A stretch of 64,000 nt of DNA, from positions 15,917,048 through 15,981,047 of the forward strand of contig CM026421.1 in NCBI GenBank assembly GCA_014871385.1, read 5' to 3'. The stretch comes from Ceratodon purpureus. Its lineage: Eukaryota > Streptophyta > Bryopsida > Pseudoditrichales > Ditrichaceae. This document shows positions 1 to 10,950 of the stretch, piece after piece (the first letter of the stretch is position 1; every line of letters begins with the position of its first letter). The notes beneath the pieces were generated by a model that did no database searches, was not told the DNA's origin, and saw nothing but the letters and a program-made list of their open reading frames with translations. A program made the position numbers and the translations under genes.

Positions 1-22
1 GGGCGCCCTCCCAGCCCATGAG

Positions 23-63
<41 letters not shown>
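23..63. repeat. Poly-C homopolymer run
   Basis: Forty-one uninterrupted C residues directly after the first 22 bases of the window. Such a run is rare in nuclear DNA and may be real low-complexity sequence or a sequencing/assembly artefact near a contig join. No gene overlaps it. Confidence 0.95.
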
Positions 64-66
<3 letters not shown>

Positions 67-189
67 AACAATATGAAACATCTTTTGTGAATCCAAAACA
101 TATGCACAAATCACGCACCTCATAAATTTAACGGGTATTCCCCACTTTCTCCCGAGGTTACCTCCCTCTTTCTAACTTTGGAGTAAAAA

Positions 190-320
190 GATCTTGAACT
201 ACTCCTCTAGTTCGTTGAGAGCTCCGAGAGAGGTGGAGAGACCTCACAAGAATAGGGTTCCAAATGGTGTAGAGTCTGTCCCCGCCTTATATACCCGGAC
301 ACCCAGTTTAAAACCCATCC
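190..320 (+). repeat. Dispersed repeat, copy A (promoter-like, contains TATATA)
   Basis: This stretch aligns by eye with 32790-32922. The shared blocks come in the same order: ACTACTC, GAGCTCCGAG, AGGTGGAGAG, CCTCACA, TAGGGTT, CAAATG and TTATATACCC followed by ACCC.GTTT. The similarity stops soon after the TATATACCC block in both copies. The TATATA inside suggests a promoter-bearing end of a retroelement, such as part of an LTR, but no primer-binding site or TG..CA ends were found. It lies about 500 bases upstream of the PDH gene. Confidence 0.6.
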
Positions 321-818
321 AAAACCATCCTAATTTCATGTTTAAAAAAAAAAGGAAGGTGAAAAAACAACATTCGTTTTTAAACCTATAAGACCCCACA
401 AAGTGCCCACTGCCCAGGGCAACGACGACAGTCAACAACCCAAAGCGCACAGGGCGTGCTGCTTTAGACCGGGGCCAGACCGGACTCACAAAAGGCCTTC
501 AACGACTCACTCCTCGATCGACACCCGGTTCATAAACTCAGGTGATACTAGCGTAACACCACACTAATACCCGCCACATACCTCGCCGCTCTTGTTGTGA
601 ACAGACCCAAGTTGTGTTCCAAATACACACACAGACACACCGAGACAGACAGACAGGGGCAAGCAGGGGTCCCATTCAGAGGCTGCCGAAGCGATCATTC
701 AGCGATCTCTGCAAGTGTGCGTGGGAGGGATTTCTCGCATTCTCTCGCAGGACAGGGCACACGCAGAGGAGGGGTGCTAGGGTTTCGCGCATTCTCGCGT
801 TCGGGGAGTTCGGCAGCC

Positions 819-3800
819 ATGGCGGTGCGCCAGGCGTTGCGTCGGGCGGGGGGGAGGCTGCTGGCCACGCAGGGGGCGATGGCGCCCGCGGCGTTGGGGG
901 TGGCGGGGCGCGGCCTGAGCACGAGCGCGGAGCCGATCACGCTGGAGATTCCGGTGCCGTTCAAGGGGCACAACGTGGAGCCGCCGTCGCGGACGGTGGA
1001 GACGTCGGCGCAGGAGCTGACGGAGTTTTTCCGGACCATGTTCGTGATGCGGCGTATGGAGATCGCGGCGGATAGCTTGTACAAGAGTAAGTTTATTCGT
1101 GGATTTTGCCATTTGTACGACGGGCAGGAGGCGGTGTGCGTGGGCATGGAGGCGGCGCTGAATGACAAGGATTGCATCATTACGGCGTACCGTGACCACT
1201 GCACGCACCTGGGGCGGGGTGGGACGGTGCTGGAGGTGTTCGCGGAGCTGATGGGGCGCAAGGACGGGTGCTCGCTGGGCAAGGGCGGGTCGATGCATAT
1301 GTACAACAAGAAGGGCGGGTTCTACGGTGGGAACGGGATCGTGGGCGCGCAGACGCCGCTGGGCGCGGGGTTGGCGTTCGCGCAGAAGTACCTGAAGGTG
1401 GAGGGCGTGACGCTGGCGATGTACGGGGACGGCGCGGCGAACCAGGGGCAGCTGTTCGAGGCGATGAACATCTCGGCGCTGTGGGACCTGCCGGTGCTGT
1501 ATGTGTGCGAGAACAACCACTGTGAGTGGCTGGCTGTGTGGTTGAGTGGATGATGTGGGTGTTTTGAGGTTGCGCAATTGGCAGGAGTAGCAGGGGAATT
1601 TGGAGAATGTGGCAATTGGGGATGGAGCCCTGAGTGGATGGATTGCAATTGGCATTGGAAATGGGACGGTGGATTGGAATGTTGAGTTGTGGGAATTGGA
1701 GGGGGAATTGTGGGAAATGACGGATGGCATTGGCATTGTGTGGTGAGGGGTGGATAGGATACGTGGATCGTGGTCACTTCTTTGATGATTTCAGGGTACA
1801 TTGGGGTTTTATGATTTGGATTATCGGCATTAGTGGGGATCTAGTAATCTTCGATTTCATCGATTCCAACGCAGCAGGTTAACTTGTGTTTACATTGGAT
1901 AACGACTGAGAGACGACTTTGTGTTTTTGTTTGGCGTATGTTGTATATGTTCAGTTTTTGGAGAGGAGTAGATCATTTTAGTTTTTATTATGGCCAAGGG
2001 AAGTAGTCGTGAGCTTTTGGAGTAGCACATTTGAGCGGTATTATTGACTTGTTTTTTAGATGTTAATGCGAGGTGTGTGCGACCTTAGATGATAGTACTG
2101 GGCACACGTTTTGCCTTCTGATTTCCTCAGCCTAGTCTTAGTTCTGAAGTTCAGTTGAATTGGATTCGGTTCGGAGTCAACAAATGTTGTCGACTTGGAG
2201 ATTAGCTGCGCTATATCTCACATTGGAATCTGGGTGCTTTCTTATTTCAGCCTCATGTATGAGGTCTCAGGCCGGATCGTTTTCTGACTTTGTTTTGGCA
2301 CTTCTGTTATTCTCTCATGGCTTTTATTCTGATGTTGGATTGGATCTGTCTGTGACAGACGGAATGGGTACCGCAGAGTGGCGGTCAGCCAAGAGTCCCG
2401 AGTACTACAAGCGTGGTGACTACGTTCCTGGTTTGAAGGTTTGTTTCATTTTTTGAAGATTTTACAAATAATGTCATGGTTGTCAAGTAATTCTAGATTT
2501 GTGATAGTTTAATTCTCTTCCTCTTGGTGTTATTTATTCTTATCTTCGTCCTAGTATCATTGATGTCGTTATTTTCCTGCCTGAATAATGAATAGGGAGA
2601 TACCCATGAACTTCTGTCATTAGCAGTGTCGCGTATCATCTGTAGTGCACTTGCATCTTTACTACCTTGACGATGGTTGCTCTTATTCTTGGTCAGGTCG
2701 ATGGTATGGATTGCTTGGCTGTGAAGCAGGCCGTGAAATTCGCCAAGGAATACGCGTTGAAAAATGGTCCTATGGTAAATTCTCGTTTGCTTTCGTGAAT
2801 CGTAATGTCAGGTGCAATTTTGATTTCCTCTGGGTTCTACGGCAGTTACACATAGTGCCGATAGTTTGTGAGAGTTGTGTCAGCAGCTTATATTTTTCTT
2901 CTCTTATTTCTGAGAAGTGTTTGTCTGTAGGTCTTGGAGATGGACACATACAGATACCATGGTCACTCTATGTCCGACCCTGGAAGTACTTACCGGACTC
3001 GTGACGAGATCTCCGGTGTCCGTCAGGTATGTTTCAAGTAGCATTTGGGTGAGACTTGGTGTGCTCTTCTTGAGAAGTTTCTCATTAAGTGAAACATCAT
3101 ATTTAGCGCGAAAGCATACTCTGTGCTGGACGGTGGTCGCTGATTCGCTTTTTGGCACTTGTTTGCTGATGTGTGCAGGAGCGGGATCCCATTGAAAGAA
3201 TCAGGAAACTGTTGTTGTCCCACGAGATTGCTACAGTCGCAGAGCTGAAGGTGATTATCAACTCATTTTGTTAGCGAGTCTTTAAAGCTGAGCTTTCGGT
3301 CCTGGTTCTTTATTACTACACAAGCAAATGTAGCTATAATGAAGGTTCATGTCCTCAGAGTACGTTTGATGTGGTTTGTGCAGACCATTGAGAAAGAGGC
3401 CAAGAAAGAAGTGGAAGATGCCCTTGCCAAGGCCAAGGTTTGTACCATAACATTAAATGTCGTTTGAAAAAATGCGAGTGTGCTCCATCTTCCTTGTGCG
3501 CGGTTTTAGAGAGTGGTAGACACTTATTTCGTTTTCAATATGTTTCTACAATATTTTACATGGTCCGCGTGATGTTAATTTTGAATATTGTCTGCTGTGT
3601 CTGCAGGAGAGTCCCTCACCCGATTCAGAGGAGCTCTTCTCTCACATCTACAGGAAGAGTTACGGAGCACAGGTAAACTGTCGCTCTTGCATGTTGGCTT
3701 TGTGCACGTAGCCAACCGTCTTATGCAGTTCTTGGATTGTTTGAACCAATTCGTGTAGTCTTGAAACGGGACGTATTGATGTTCTATGTCGTGGTGGCGG

Positions 3801-3990
3801 TTACAGTAATGAGTTCTGTTGTGTTTGCAGAGTAGAGACCTATTTCAGCGCTCATAATGTTGGGGAACTTGCCACCTTACATCTTTAAGCTCTGTGTTCT
3901 AGGCTGTTGGTGTAGTTTCTAATCCTTATTGTTTTGCATGTGCAGGCATACGGAGCTGATCGCAAGGAGGTCGTTGTCACATTGCCTTGA
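819..3990 (+). CDS. Pyruvate dehydrogenase E1 component subunit alpha, mitochondrial
   Basis: Subunit of the mitochondrial pyruvate dehydrogenase complex; with E1-beta it decarboxylates pyruvate using thiamine diphosphate (TPP). Exons by GT-AG and phase: 819-1521, 2359-2438, 2697-2774, 2931-3026, 3179-3250, 3384-3437, 3607-3672, 3946-3990, giving 397 residues, the usual family length. The ATG at 819 (context GCAGCCATGG) opens an Ala/Arg-rich mitochondrial presequence of about 35 residues. Visible motifs are [11 protein letters not shown], the TPP-binding GDGAANQGQ through ENNHYGMGTA, and the phosphorylation-loop region [20 protein letters not shown]. The C-terminus [12 protein letters not shown] is typical of plants. 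Exon 1 is very G+C-rich and full of GCG codons, unlike the later exons. All eight exons join in frame without a break, so the gene looks functional. Confidence 0.97.
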
Positions 3991-6001
3991 AGTTGTTTGG
4001 AATTGACTGACGCTCACTTTGAATTGCCTGCTCACACCTTAGTATGCAAACAATACGTCAAAGGTAGTGATGAAAAACAAGTGTATTACACGATTGGTAC
4101 ATAATAGCTCACGCCTTGATTGTATCGGCCAGTTGACCAGACTCCCTCTAGATTTACATTATACTGCAGCTTTGGGGCAGACAAGCATGCCCCTTCTTGT
4201 TAGATAATAACTGTGAGGTGCTCGTGCCCCTATTGATGGAAGAATAAACCGATTTTGGGTGCCTGCCTCCTTACCTGTACTGTTACATTTGACTAGTGAT
4301 TGTGTAGTGTGTTCTCATAATTCTGGTGGGAATGTGATAATGTTTTGAAGACACATTTGTGTAAGAATATGTCATTGTGCCAGATTCCTGCTTCTGGCTT
4401 TAGACGCTTGGATGGTCCGGGTTTTTATTTTTTGGACTGTGATTTCTGCTAGAGTGAAGCGAGCTCTGATTTGTCATGAGTCACTTGTTTGGGTCATAGT
4501 TGTACTTGTATCGCTGAGGGAACAGCAGCTATCACACACAATCTAGAGGTGTTTGATATGCTGTGAGTAGATGCGTTGCCTTTTGTTGTTTCAGTGCGAC
4601 AGCTCTTGAAATCGTCAGCGCTTCCAGCCAGTGGGTTTCTGTCCTGTCAGATAATACTCCATCTACTGTCGCAGGCTGTTCAAGCAGAAACACCTTTGAG
4701 TAGAGATATAATCCTGCAGGTATGTCTGTAAAGATATTGAAAATATACAAACGAAACTCAAAACAATTCATGGCCGGAGGACTAGCGCTCTCTCAAACGA
4801 CGATTTCAAGCGCTCTCGATTTCATGTTCCCTGGAAGTTTGACCTGAGCGTTACAGAGCCTCTTTCCTTTTTGATTATGGGTGCGTACAGAAGTATTCCG
4901 ACAAGAATATGTTCTAGGCTCCATAGTGTATCCTGTTTCCTGTCGTATATGGTCAAAATGTTTCTTCTTACGTACTATTTCATTTCTTGCGACAGGATTG
5001 TTTGAACCATGGCCGGCTGCATCACACATTCATAATGCAACCAGATTCATGGCCCTGCTAGATCAAGAGGAGTATGATTCGTACAAATTGAACATCACAT
5101 AGCGTAGATTAATGCAATCCGTCCTAGAGCATCCCTACTCAGTGCCAACAACAACACGGGGTGGAGGGTACAGTAGAGTGGGTCGTCAATGATGCCTGCC
5201 CTACTCCCTGTGTGCTCCTTACTAGGCCCGCGCTCACCCTCCAATGACAGCAATGACAGCAAGTGACAACTTCTCCTCACAGTTTCTGACTCAAATTACT
5301 CCTTTCTCCCACCTTCTCCCCTATGCTTTTTCCCTCTAGCCATATTTGATTAAGTGAAATTTGGTGTTAGACATAGTAAAAAGTCAAATTTACAATTCAC
5401 AATGGTTTATTCCAAACTACAATCTAAGAGTTGACAAGACCATAGTGGCCATTGTGCTGAGGGCCCCAATGCAAATCCATCATTGCCGCCATAGTTGGCA
5501 ACAACAATGGAATGGTCTAAACCCATCTGGTCTTGTACATCAATATTGCCATGCAAAAGATCATTGCAACAAAAATCTGACATTGGAAGGTTCAAAGGGA
5601 GACTTCAGGAATGTTTTTGGAAGCCATGTCAGGTGACTTGTATGATTCATATCCTTTTTCATCTTCTCTAAACATAATAGTGACCCTAGCATTTTCATTG
5701 CTAAATGAAGTAAAATTTTTATGCATCCTACAATCTCAACAATATCTTCAGCTAAAATGCAATTAATACCTATCTTCCTTTATCAAATGCTGAACTAATG
5801 TATGAATGAAGAGTCAAAGTCATATCATTGATTGTAGAAAGACAAGGACCCAGAGGCATTGGAGGATGATCTACCTCATGAAGACCATATGGCTCTTTTG
5901 TCAATTATCACTAAAGAAAAAAGTATTTTTAAACCTTGTAATTATCACCAAGAATCATACAACAAAGCATCAACACAAAGACAAATGCTAAATTCTGCTA
6001 C
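3991..6001. other. Intergenic spacer, PDH 3' side to transposon edge
   Basis: The first few hundred bases are probably PDH 3' UTR. The rest has only short ORFs without recognisable domains and grows AT-rich towards 6000. No gene is supported here. Confidence 0.6.
4243..4248 (+). terminator. Candidate polyadenylation signal of the PDH E1-alpha gene
   Basis: AATAAA about 255 bases after the stop codon, in a T-rich stretch. Plant polyadenylation signals are degenerate, so this is only a plausible choice. Confidence 0.3.
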
Positions 6002-6004
6002 TCT
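6002..6004. repeat. Target-site duplication, left (TCT)
   Basis: TCT immediately before the CACTAG terminus. The same three bases follow the right terminus at 26755-26757. CACTA elements characteristically duplicate 3 bp on insertion. Confidence 0.85.
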
Positions 6005-6016
6005 CACTAGTAGAAA
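6005..6016 (+). repeat. Left terminal inverted repeat of the CACTA element
   Basis: CACTAGTAGAAA, exactly complementary to 26743-26754. It has the canonical CACTA start of the superfamily. Confidence 0.93.
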
Positions 6017-6042
6017 TTTTTTGTCCATATCAACACAATTCT

Positions 6043-6117
6043 AACAGAAATTCGTTGATTCGCCCTGTTGAATAGGTCGACTTGACTTGGACAGTACTCA
6101 ACAGGGATTTGTTGAAT
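6043..6117. repeat. Left subterminal repeats (near-palindromic 18-mers)
   Basis: Two related near-palindromes sit at 6043-6060 (AACAGAAATTCGTTGATT) and 6100-6117 (AACAGGGATTTGTTGAAT). A further GTTGAAT lies between them, at 6068-6074. The 6043 copy matches 26704-26721 near the right end at 17 of 18 positions. In CACTA elements subterminal repeats bind the TNPA protein; that role here is inferred from position. Confidence 0.7.
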
Positions 6118-6977
6118 TGGCTATGTTGTTTTGGTCATCTTACAACCCTTTTCCCCGATGACTGTGTTCGCCATGTCATCAAAATATGTTGACGTGTCAC
6201 ATCCATTTCTGTAAATAAAAACATTTTTATCCTGCTGGATATAGATTTCGCAGTAATTTTTTTGACTAATTTCTTTCTTTAGTGACGTCCCCTATTTGCT
6301 GTGCATATCGAAAATTGAAATATCCAGACCTGAGTTACTGTCGATGCTAGAATTAGTGATCCTGCTTGTAATTTAATTTACTTTTTTTGTGTGCTTCCAA
6401 AGGTATAACCTCGCATTCTGAAGTTACATTCACCTATACTATATAAATTATTTACTGTACGTCACTGTTCTCCACGTGTACAGTTCTGTTTGGACTAGAA
6501 TATCAAGCTACCCTGTACATTTTATGGATCACACATACATGCCAATTATAGGTTCACTCGCAGTAACATTCAGGGAATCACATGGAGTATGGCCAATCAT
6601 GGTTTAGGATAAAAAGTGTTTCCGGAAATTCTTAAATAATAAATTGAAGTAATTTACATGCCCCCATTAAACGCATGCAAATCACTTGCTACAGTGCCAC
6701 CCCTAATGTAAACTGGTTGACATCGTTACTATGCTGCCGATATCCGCCTACACCAGAATGCTCCGTTGACGTATTGCGGTCACAGGAGGCAATTGATATC
6801 GCCTCTCAAAATCTCGGAACATATATTACCAACCAACTGCAGAAATCCCCTGCAAATGGCATCCGAAAGTTTAAGACCATCGGTGTTTGACGAACAAAAG
6901 AGAATATTGCACATGACAATTACTTCACAATCAACTCGAAATGGAAGGGGGTTTACGGGATGCATGGTTTACATACC

Positions 6978-7517
6978 TCAACCTCGACCTTCGAACCAAC
7001 CTCGATGTGCCGAACACACCCACACATCTCCCTTCAAGCGAAGCTTGTCATCTGGTGCGAGCATTATCTCCTCGTTGCTGGAGCTGTTGAACAAGAACCG
7101 GAGGTCACTGAGCTCCTTGTTGGAGAGCGTGCCGATGTCTGCGAGACGGAGGCGCTCATCAGATATGGGGGTTCCCAGTTTCCACGACGTGCTGAACAGG
7201 CGCCAGTTAGCTGTGAAAGCATGCATCTCAAAAAGGTCCTGCGTCTCCCATGGCTTATCTTCCTTGCAGTAATCATAACGAGCCAACCTGATACACGCCC
7301 ATTCAGGACTGCCTTCGATGATTTCCCGGAAGAGCTTGCACGTCGCCCTGGCGTTGTAGACATCCTTTATGGTGCATCCCTGCAGCGGCTTCAAGGGTCC
7401 GAGTGTTGGCGACACGTTATCCCATGGTTCCACAGGCCGAGCCAGCTCTGTCAACAAGTTCAACAAAACCCGCTCACACAACACCCTCTCCCAAGCACTC
7501 GCCATTCTTGAAATCAA
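6978..7517 (-). CDS. F-box-like hypothetical protein, paralogue 1 (transposon cargo)
   Basis: An intronless ORF of 179 residues; a start at the second Met (MASAWERV) is equally likely. Around residues 45-80 it reads DVYNARATCKLFREIIEG..EWACIRLARYDY, which resembles an F-box-like helical segment (L/V..C+.F.E.....W..+R). Its C-terminal third (LRLADIGTLSNKELSDLRFL, then DVWV.SAHRG) matches the protein at 8800-9563 (LRIAPLGDLSNVELCSLLTL, then NIWV.PAQR), so the two are paralogues. The gene lies within the CACTA element near its left end, on the same strand as the second copy. It may be captured host sequence or a lineage-specific transposon gene. F-box membership is a weak resemblance, not a clear domain hit. 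Confidence 0.55.
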   Translation of the reverse strand: MISRMASAWERVLCERVLLNLLTELARPVEPWDNVSPTLGPLKPLQGCTIKDVYNARATCKLFREIIEGSPEWACIRLARYDYCKEDKPWETQDLFEMHAFTANWRLFSTSWKLGTPISDERLRLADIGTLSNKELSDLRFLFNSSSNEEIMLAPDDKLRLKGDVWVCSAHRGWFEGRG

Positions 7518-7569
7518 CGTTCTGTACCAAAACTCAGACGGTGTACTAAGTCTCTGCTACAAGACGTGA

Positions 7570-8799
7570 TGTGTTGCACAAGAAGCAGATTGAACCACCT
7601 CTTCGACACTTCTCTCTCCTGTCTACCATGTGCTCTACCTTACAACCTCTACAGTTGTTATCTCTGTGAGTGCAGAAGAGGGAGTCCTATTATGTAGCAG
7701 ACACGGTCCACTCACTGCGTGGAGGACCGAGACTAAATAGGCATGCATTTCGCAAAGGTTGATGGATAGGGCTGTACCTTAGTTTTGGATGACCAGGAGG
7801 TGTAGATACTCTTCTGAATCCATCATAGGCGCCAATGTGATTCCCTTCGAAACTTCCCGTCTCCCCTCCTAATGCATATTTTTTCCACGATGTTCTCTAC
7901 CACAGGGCCCATCTCTGTCCATAACAAGAGCCACAAACTGAATCATGTCCTTGAAACAACTATTCTAACAGCAACTCCAGAAAGTAATGTAATACATGTT
8001 TCTTAGACATATCCGGCCGTGGCCAATAACATTCTAACCAAATCCTACTTCTCTAATCTCCCACTTAACTGATGTATAACAGTTTAGAGATAGAAATTAC
8101 CGACCAGAAAATGTATAGTTGTCTACAGTACTACTTGCGATACACTTAGTTAATAATAGAGACCATTTAAAACCTTCAAACAATGTATATTTCTGCCAGA
8201 TGTGTTTTACTCCCATTGCCCAAGTCCTCCAATCCACCCACTCTATTACCAACCTCTATTAACATTACACTTACGTGATTAAAAACCTGATTAATATTAC
8301 ATTCACAAAAGGGGTAGCAGTATCGGATAGACGAAAACAGTACTGATTTATCAAAATCTCCTCGAACCGCCAGAATTTACAGGACTTCAAAAAAACGAAG
8401 TTATTAATTGTCTGACCTCGAGCCTTATAACTGCGTACAAAAGAAGTTATGGGCTACTACATATTCAAATCTAAAGAAGTTCTGAAGATTGATCATCACA
8501 AGAACAGGGTTCATGACAAAACAAAGTGTTCATTGTCCCACAAAATAACTACGCCTTAGTTACAGTCCTAGCGTATTCCATTATAGCAGCCGCTTCCTGC
8601 ATGCATCAGTAACAGACACAAGATTGCCGAGTCAGGAACATAATACCCATACACATATATTCAAAAACAGGTATGTTACAAAATAATAATAAAATCTCCG
8701 ATTACGTATGCGAAAGCAGTCTAGAGGCTAAGTAGGGAGTAATGACTTAGAGCGACAACAAATATATAAAAACGAAAAGGAATTGAAAATTGGGTACCT
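7570..8799. other. Noncoding DNA between the F-box-like paralogues
   Basis: AT-rich stretch with many stop codons in every frame. It presumably holds the promoter of the 6978-7517 gene and the 3' flank of the 8800-9563 gene. No further feature seen. Confidence 0.6.
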
Positions 8800-9563
8800 T
8801 CAGATGGTCTTGGCTCGCTGTGCTGGAGTTACCCATATGTTGTCAAGCAGCTCCTGACCATCTCCAGGGTTCACCTTCACTGCAAGAATCCATCCGGAGG
8901 AGAGTAAAGTGAGCAAAGAACACAGCTCCACGTTCGACAGATCACCCAGGGGCGCGATCCTCAACCTCATTGGCACAGGATTAGGGAGACTCCATGACTT
9001 GGAGAAAGTGCTGACTGCCCTGTCGAAGTCTGCCAAGGGGTTGGAGCCGCGTCGACGCAGCCAATGGGTATTCCAGAATCTGCTCTTGTTCAGAGACGAC
9101 GCAGCTCGAAGAGCGGCGTACTCCATCCTGGAACGCATTGCCGCATTCCATGCCTTGGACAAAGATGCGAGCCGCGGAATGAGCTCCATAAGAGCTTGCC
9201 TGTCTATGTGCAATCGGTCGATGCTGCTCCAAAAATCCTCAGGCTCACAGGCAAGATCAAGGACGTGGTCGATGATAACGTGCTGAGCCACCATCTCGAA
9301 TCGTCCTTTCTTCAATTCAGTGAACTGCGCTGTCCACCGGAGATCCGACATTTTGGGCGATAGAATGAAGATCGACTAACACACGGACGAATAAGAAGAT
9401 AACGCGCCCACTGTTGAACGAATGCGATCGCATACAGGAACCACGAAAACAGGGAATATGCAAGAAAACAAGTGAGAAAGAAGGAGCGCCTTACCTTGGG
9501 CTTCAGGAGATGTATAGGTGGTCGTGTTGGAGAAGATGACAATGCGTTCCTGTCAGCCGCCAC
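8800..9563 (-). CDS. F-box-like hypothetical protein, paralogue 2 (transposon cargo)
   Basis: Proposed two-exon gene. Exon 1 at 9495-9563 encodes 23 residues starting MAADRNALSS and ends AAG|GTAAGG. Exon 2 at 8800-9375 starts after TTAG and stays in phase, giving about 214 residues. If exon 1 is not used, the ORF starts at 9351 (MSDLRWTAQF). The segment LVPRLASLSKAWNAAMRSRMEYAALR-like around the middle resembles the helical end of an F-box. The C-terminal LRIAPLGDLSNVELCSLLTL...NIWV.PAQR aligns with the neighbour at 6978-7517. No catalytic motif is visible. The tandem, same-strand arrangement inside the CACTA element suggests an old duplication of one captured or element-specific gene. Confidence 0.5.
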
Positions 9564-9599
9564 TTAGCCGACAAGTAGCCCACCTCCCTCGAGTCATCA

Positions 9600-10885
9600 T
9601 GATCCTTCATGATGCTGATTTTACCTCCAGCCATCTCACGTCACATGTGAGAGAAAAACCCTGATTAGAGTGAATTAGTAGGTAATCATACCGTGTAGAT
9701 CATCATGGTAGTAGCAGCATGCAGCAGCACGACCCCGTCGAATTGAACAATCATAGCTCCTGAGTTGACGTCCACCCATCACATCAGCTCTCACATTTTA
9801 GCTATTTTATAAACTGAGTCTTAAAACCCTGGTTTTTTGCAAATCTAAGTTAATAGTGGATGGACACACATGATATGAAGCGCAAAATATCAGTCTACAC
9901 TAGTGTTTATTCATATAACTGGTAATAAGCAGAGTTTTTAGAACACACCTCGCTTCTGTTGTTAGAACAGACCTTCCACTTTCACTTGCTTCTGCAGTAT
10001 TATTCCAATTCTGCAGCCATCTTTGGCAGTTAATTACAAGGAAACAACAATTCTAACAGCAACTCCATAAATATTCTAGTATGAGTATCGAGTAACATGT
10101 ATTTCGAGAATCATATAACTTGACAGATAAAGAATCACGTCAATAATTGAAAACAGTTACAGAATAGCATACTTTGGACCCATTGCAATATTAGTTAATT
10201 TATAGGGGAGGTTCGGAGTAAATTCCCATTCTAAGCCAAGCTTCGATATCGAAGATGAACTTTGAAAAAAACATCTTATGAACTATATGCTCCAGATAGC
10301 TAATCGATATCCAGCTTCTTCACACCGTTCACTATACGATAATGCCAGTCACTTCATTATTCCTGCACCAAGAAACTGCACCTATATACGATGAGATTGC
10401 ATATAAGTTTATCAAAATTACAGAAGTCCAATATGCGTATCGTTTCCGCAACAATTGATGTCATAAACTTAGTTGGAAGTCCATAACTATTTAATACACA
10501 GACATCTATCATCGCAACTAATGTTCCTAAGTTGCATGCTTCAAAATTGGTGCAACACACTTACAGTCCGAACCAGGCATGTAAGAAACAAAACTTACTA
10601 AATTGTCGTACTTAATACCTAACTTAAACGCTTATTATTACCGAATCCAAAATCGGCTACAACCTGATCAACAACTTAATATCCGTAAGTCTCGATTCCT
10701 TCCAATCTGTTTTAACGCAAATCACCGTCGCCTAAATTCCACTTCTCGTCATCGGTTATTCCCATTGCAGTTTCTGTCTTCGGTTCCTTCCGACCGCACA
10801 ATGCCCTCTTTTCATCCTAAATTTCAATTTGTAACAAAATTATCATTAGATACAAGACCCCGCCACTTCTACATAAGAGCACATG
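9600..10885. other. Noncoding interior of the CACTA element
   Basis: AT-rich, no ORF with recognisable content. It lies between the 5' end of the second F-box-like gene and the 3' end of the TNPA-like gene. Confidence 0.55.
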
Positions 10886-10950
10886 TTACCTCAATTGACT
10901 TTCGAGAAAACAGTGTCTACGTAATAGTACAAATTGAAACTGGAGCTTAC

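Noticed and set aside
190..320. Calling this repeat a full LTR retrotransposon
   Set aside because: No TG..CA ends, primer-binding site, polypurine tract or gag/pol coding seen near either copy.
777..1736. 319-codon minus-strand ORF opposite PDH exon 1
   Set aside because: Shadow of the GC-rich coding strand; His/Arg/Pro-rich nonsense without domains.
2160..2456. Plus-strand ORF spanning the end of PDH intron 1 and exon 2
   Set aside because: Only its last part (2359-2438) is coding, as PDH exon 2; the rest is intron read-through.
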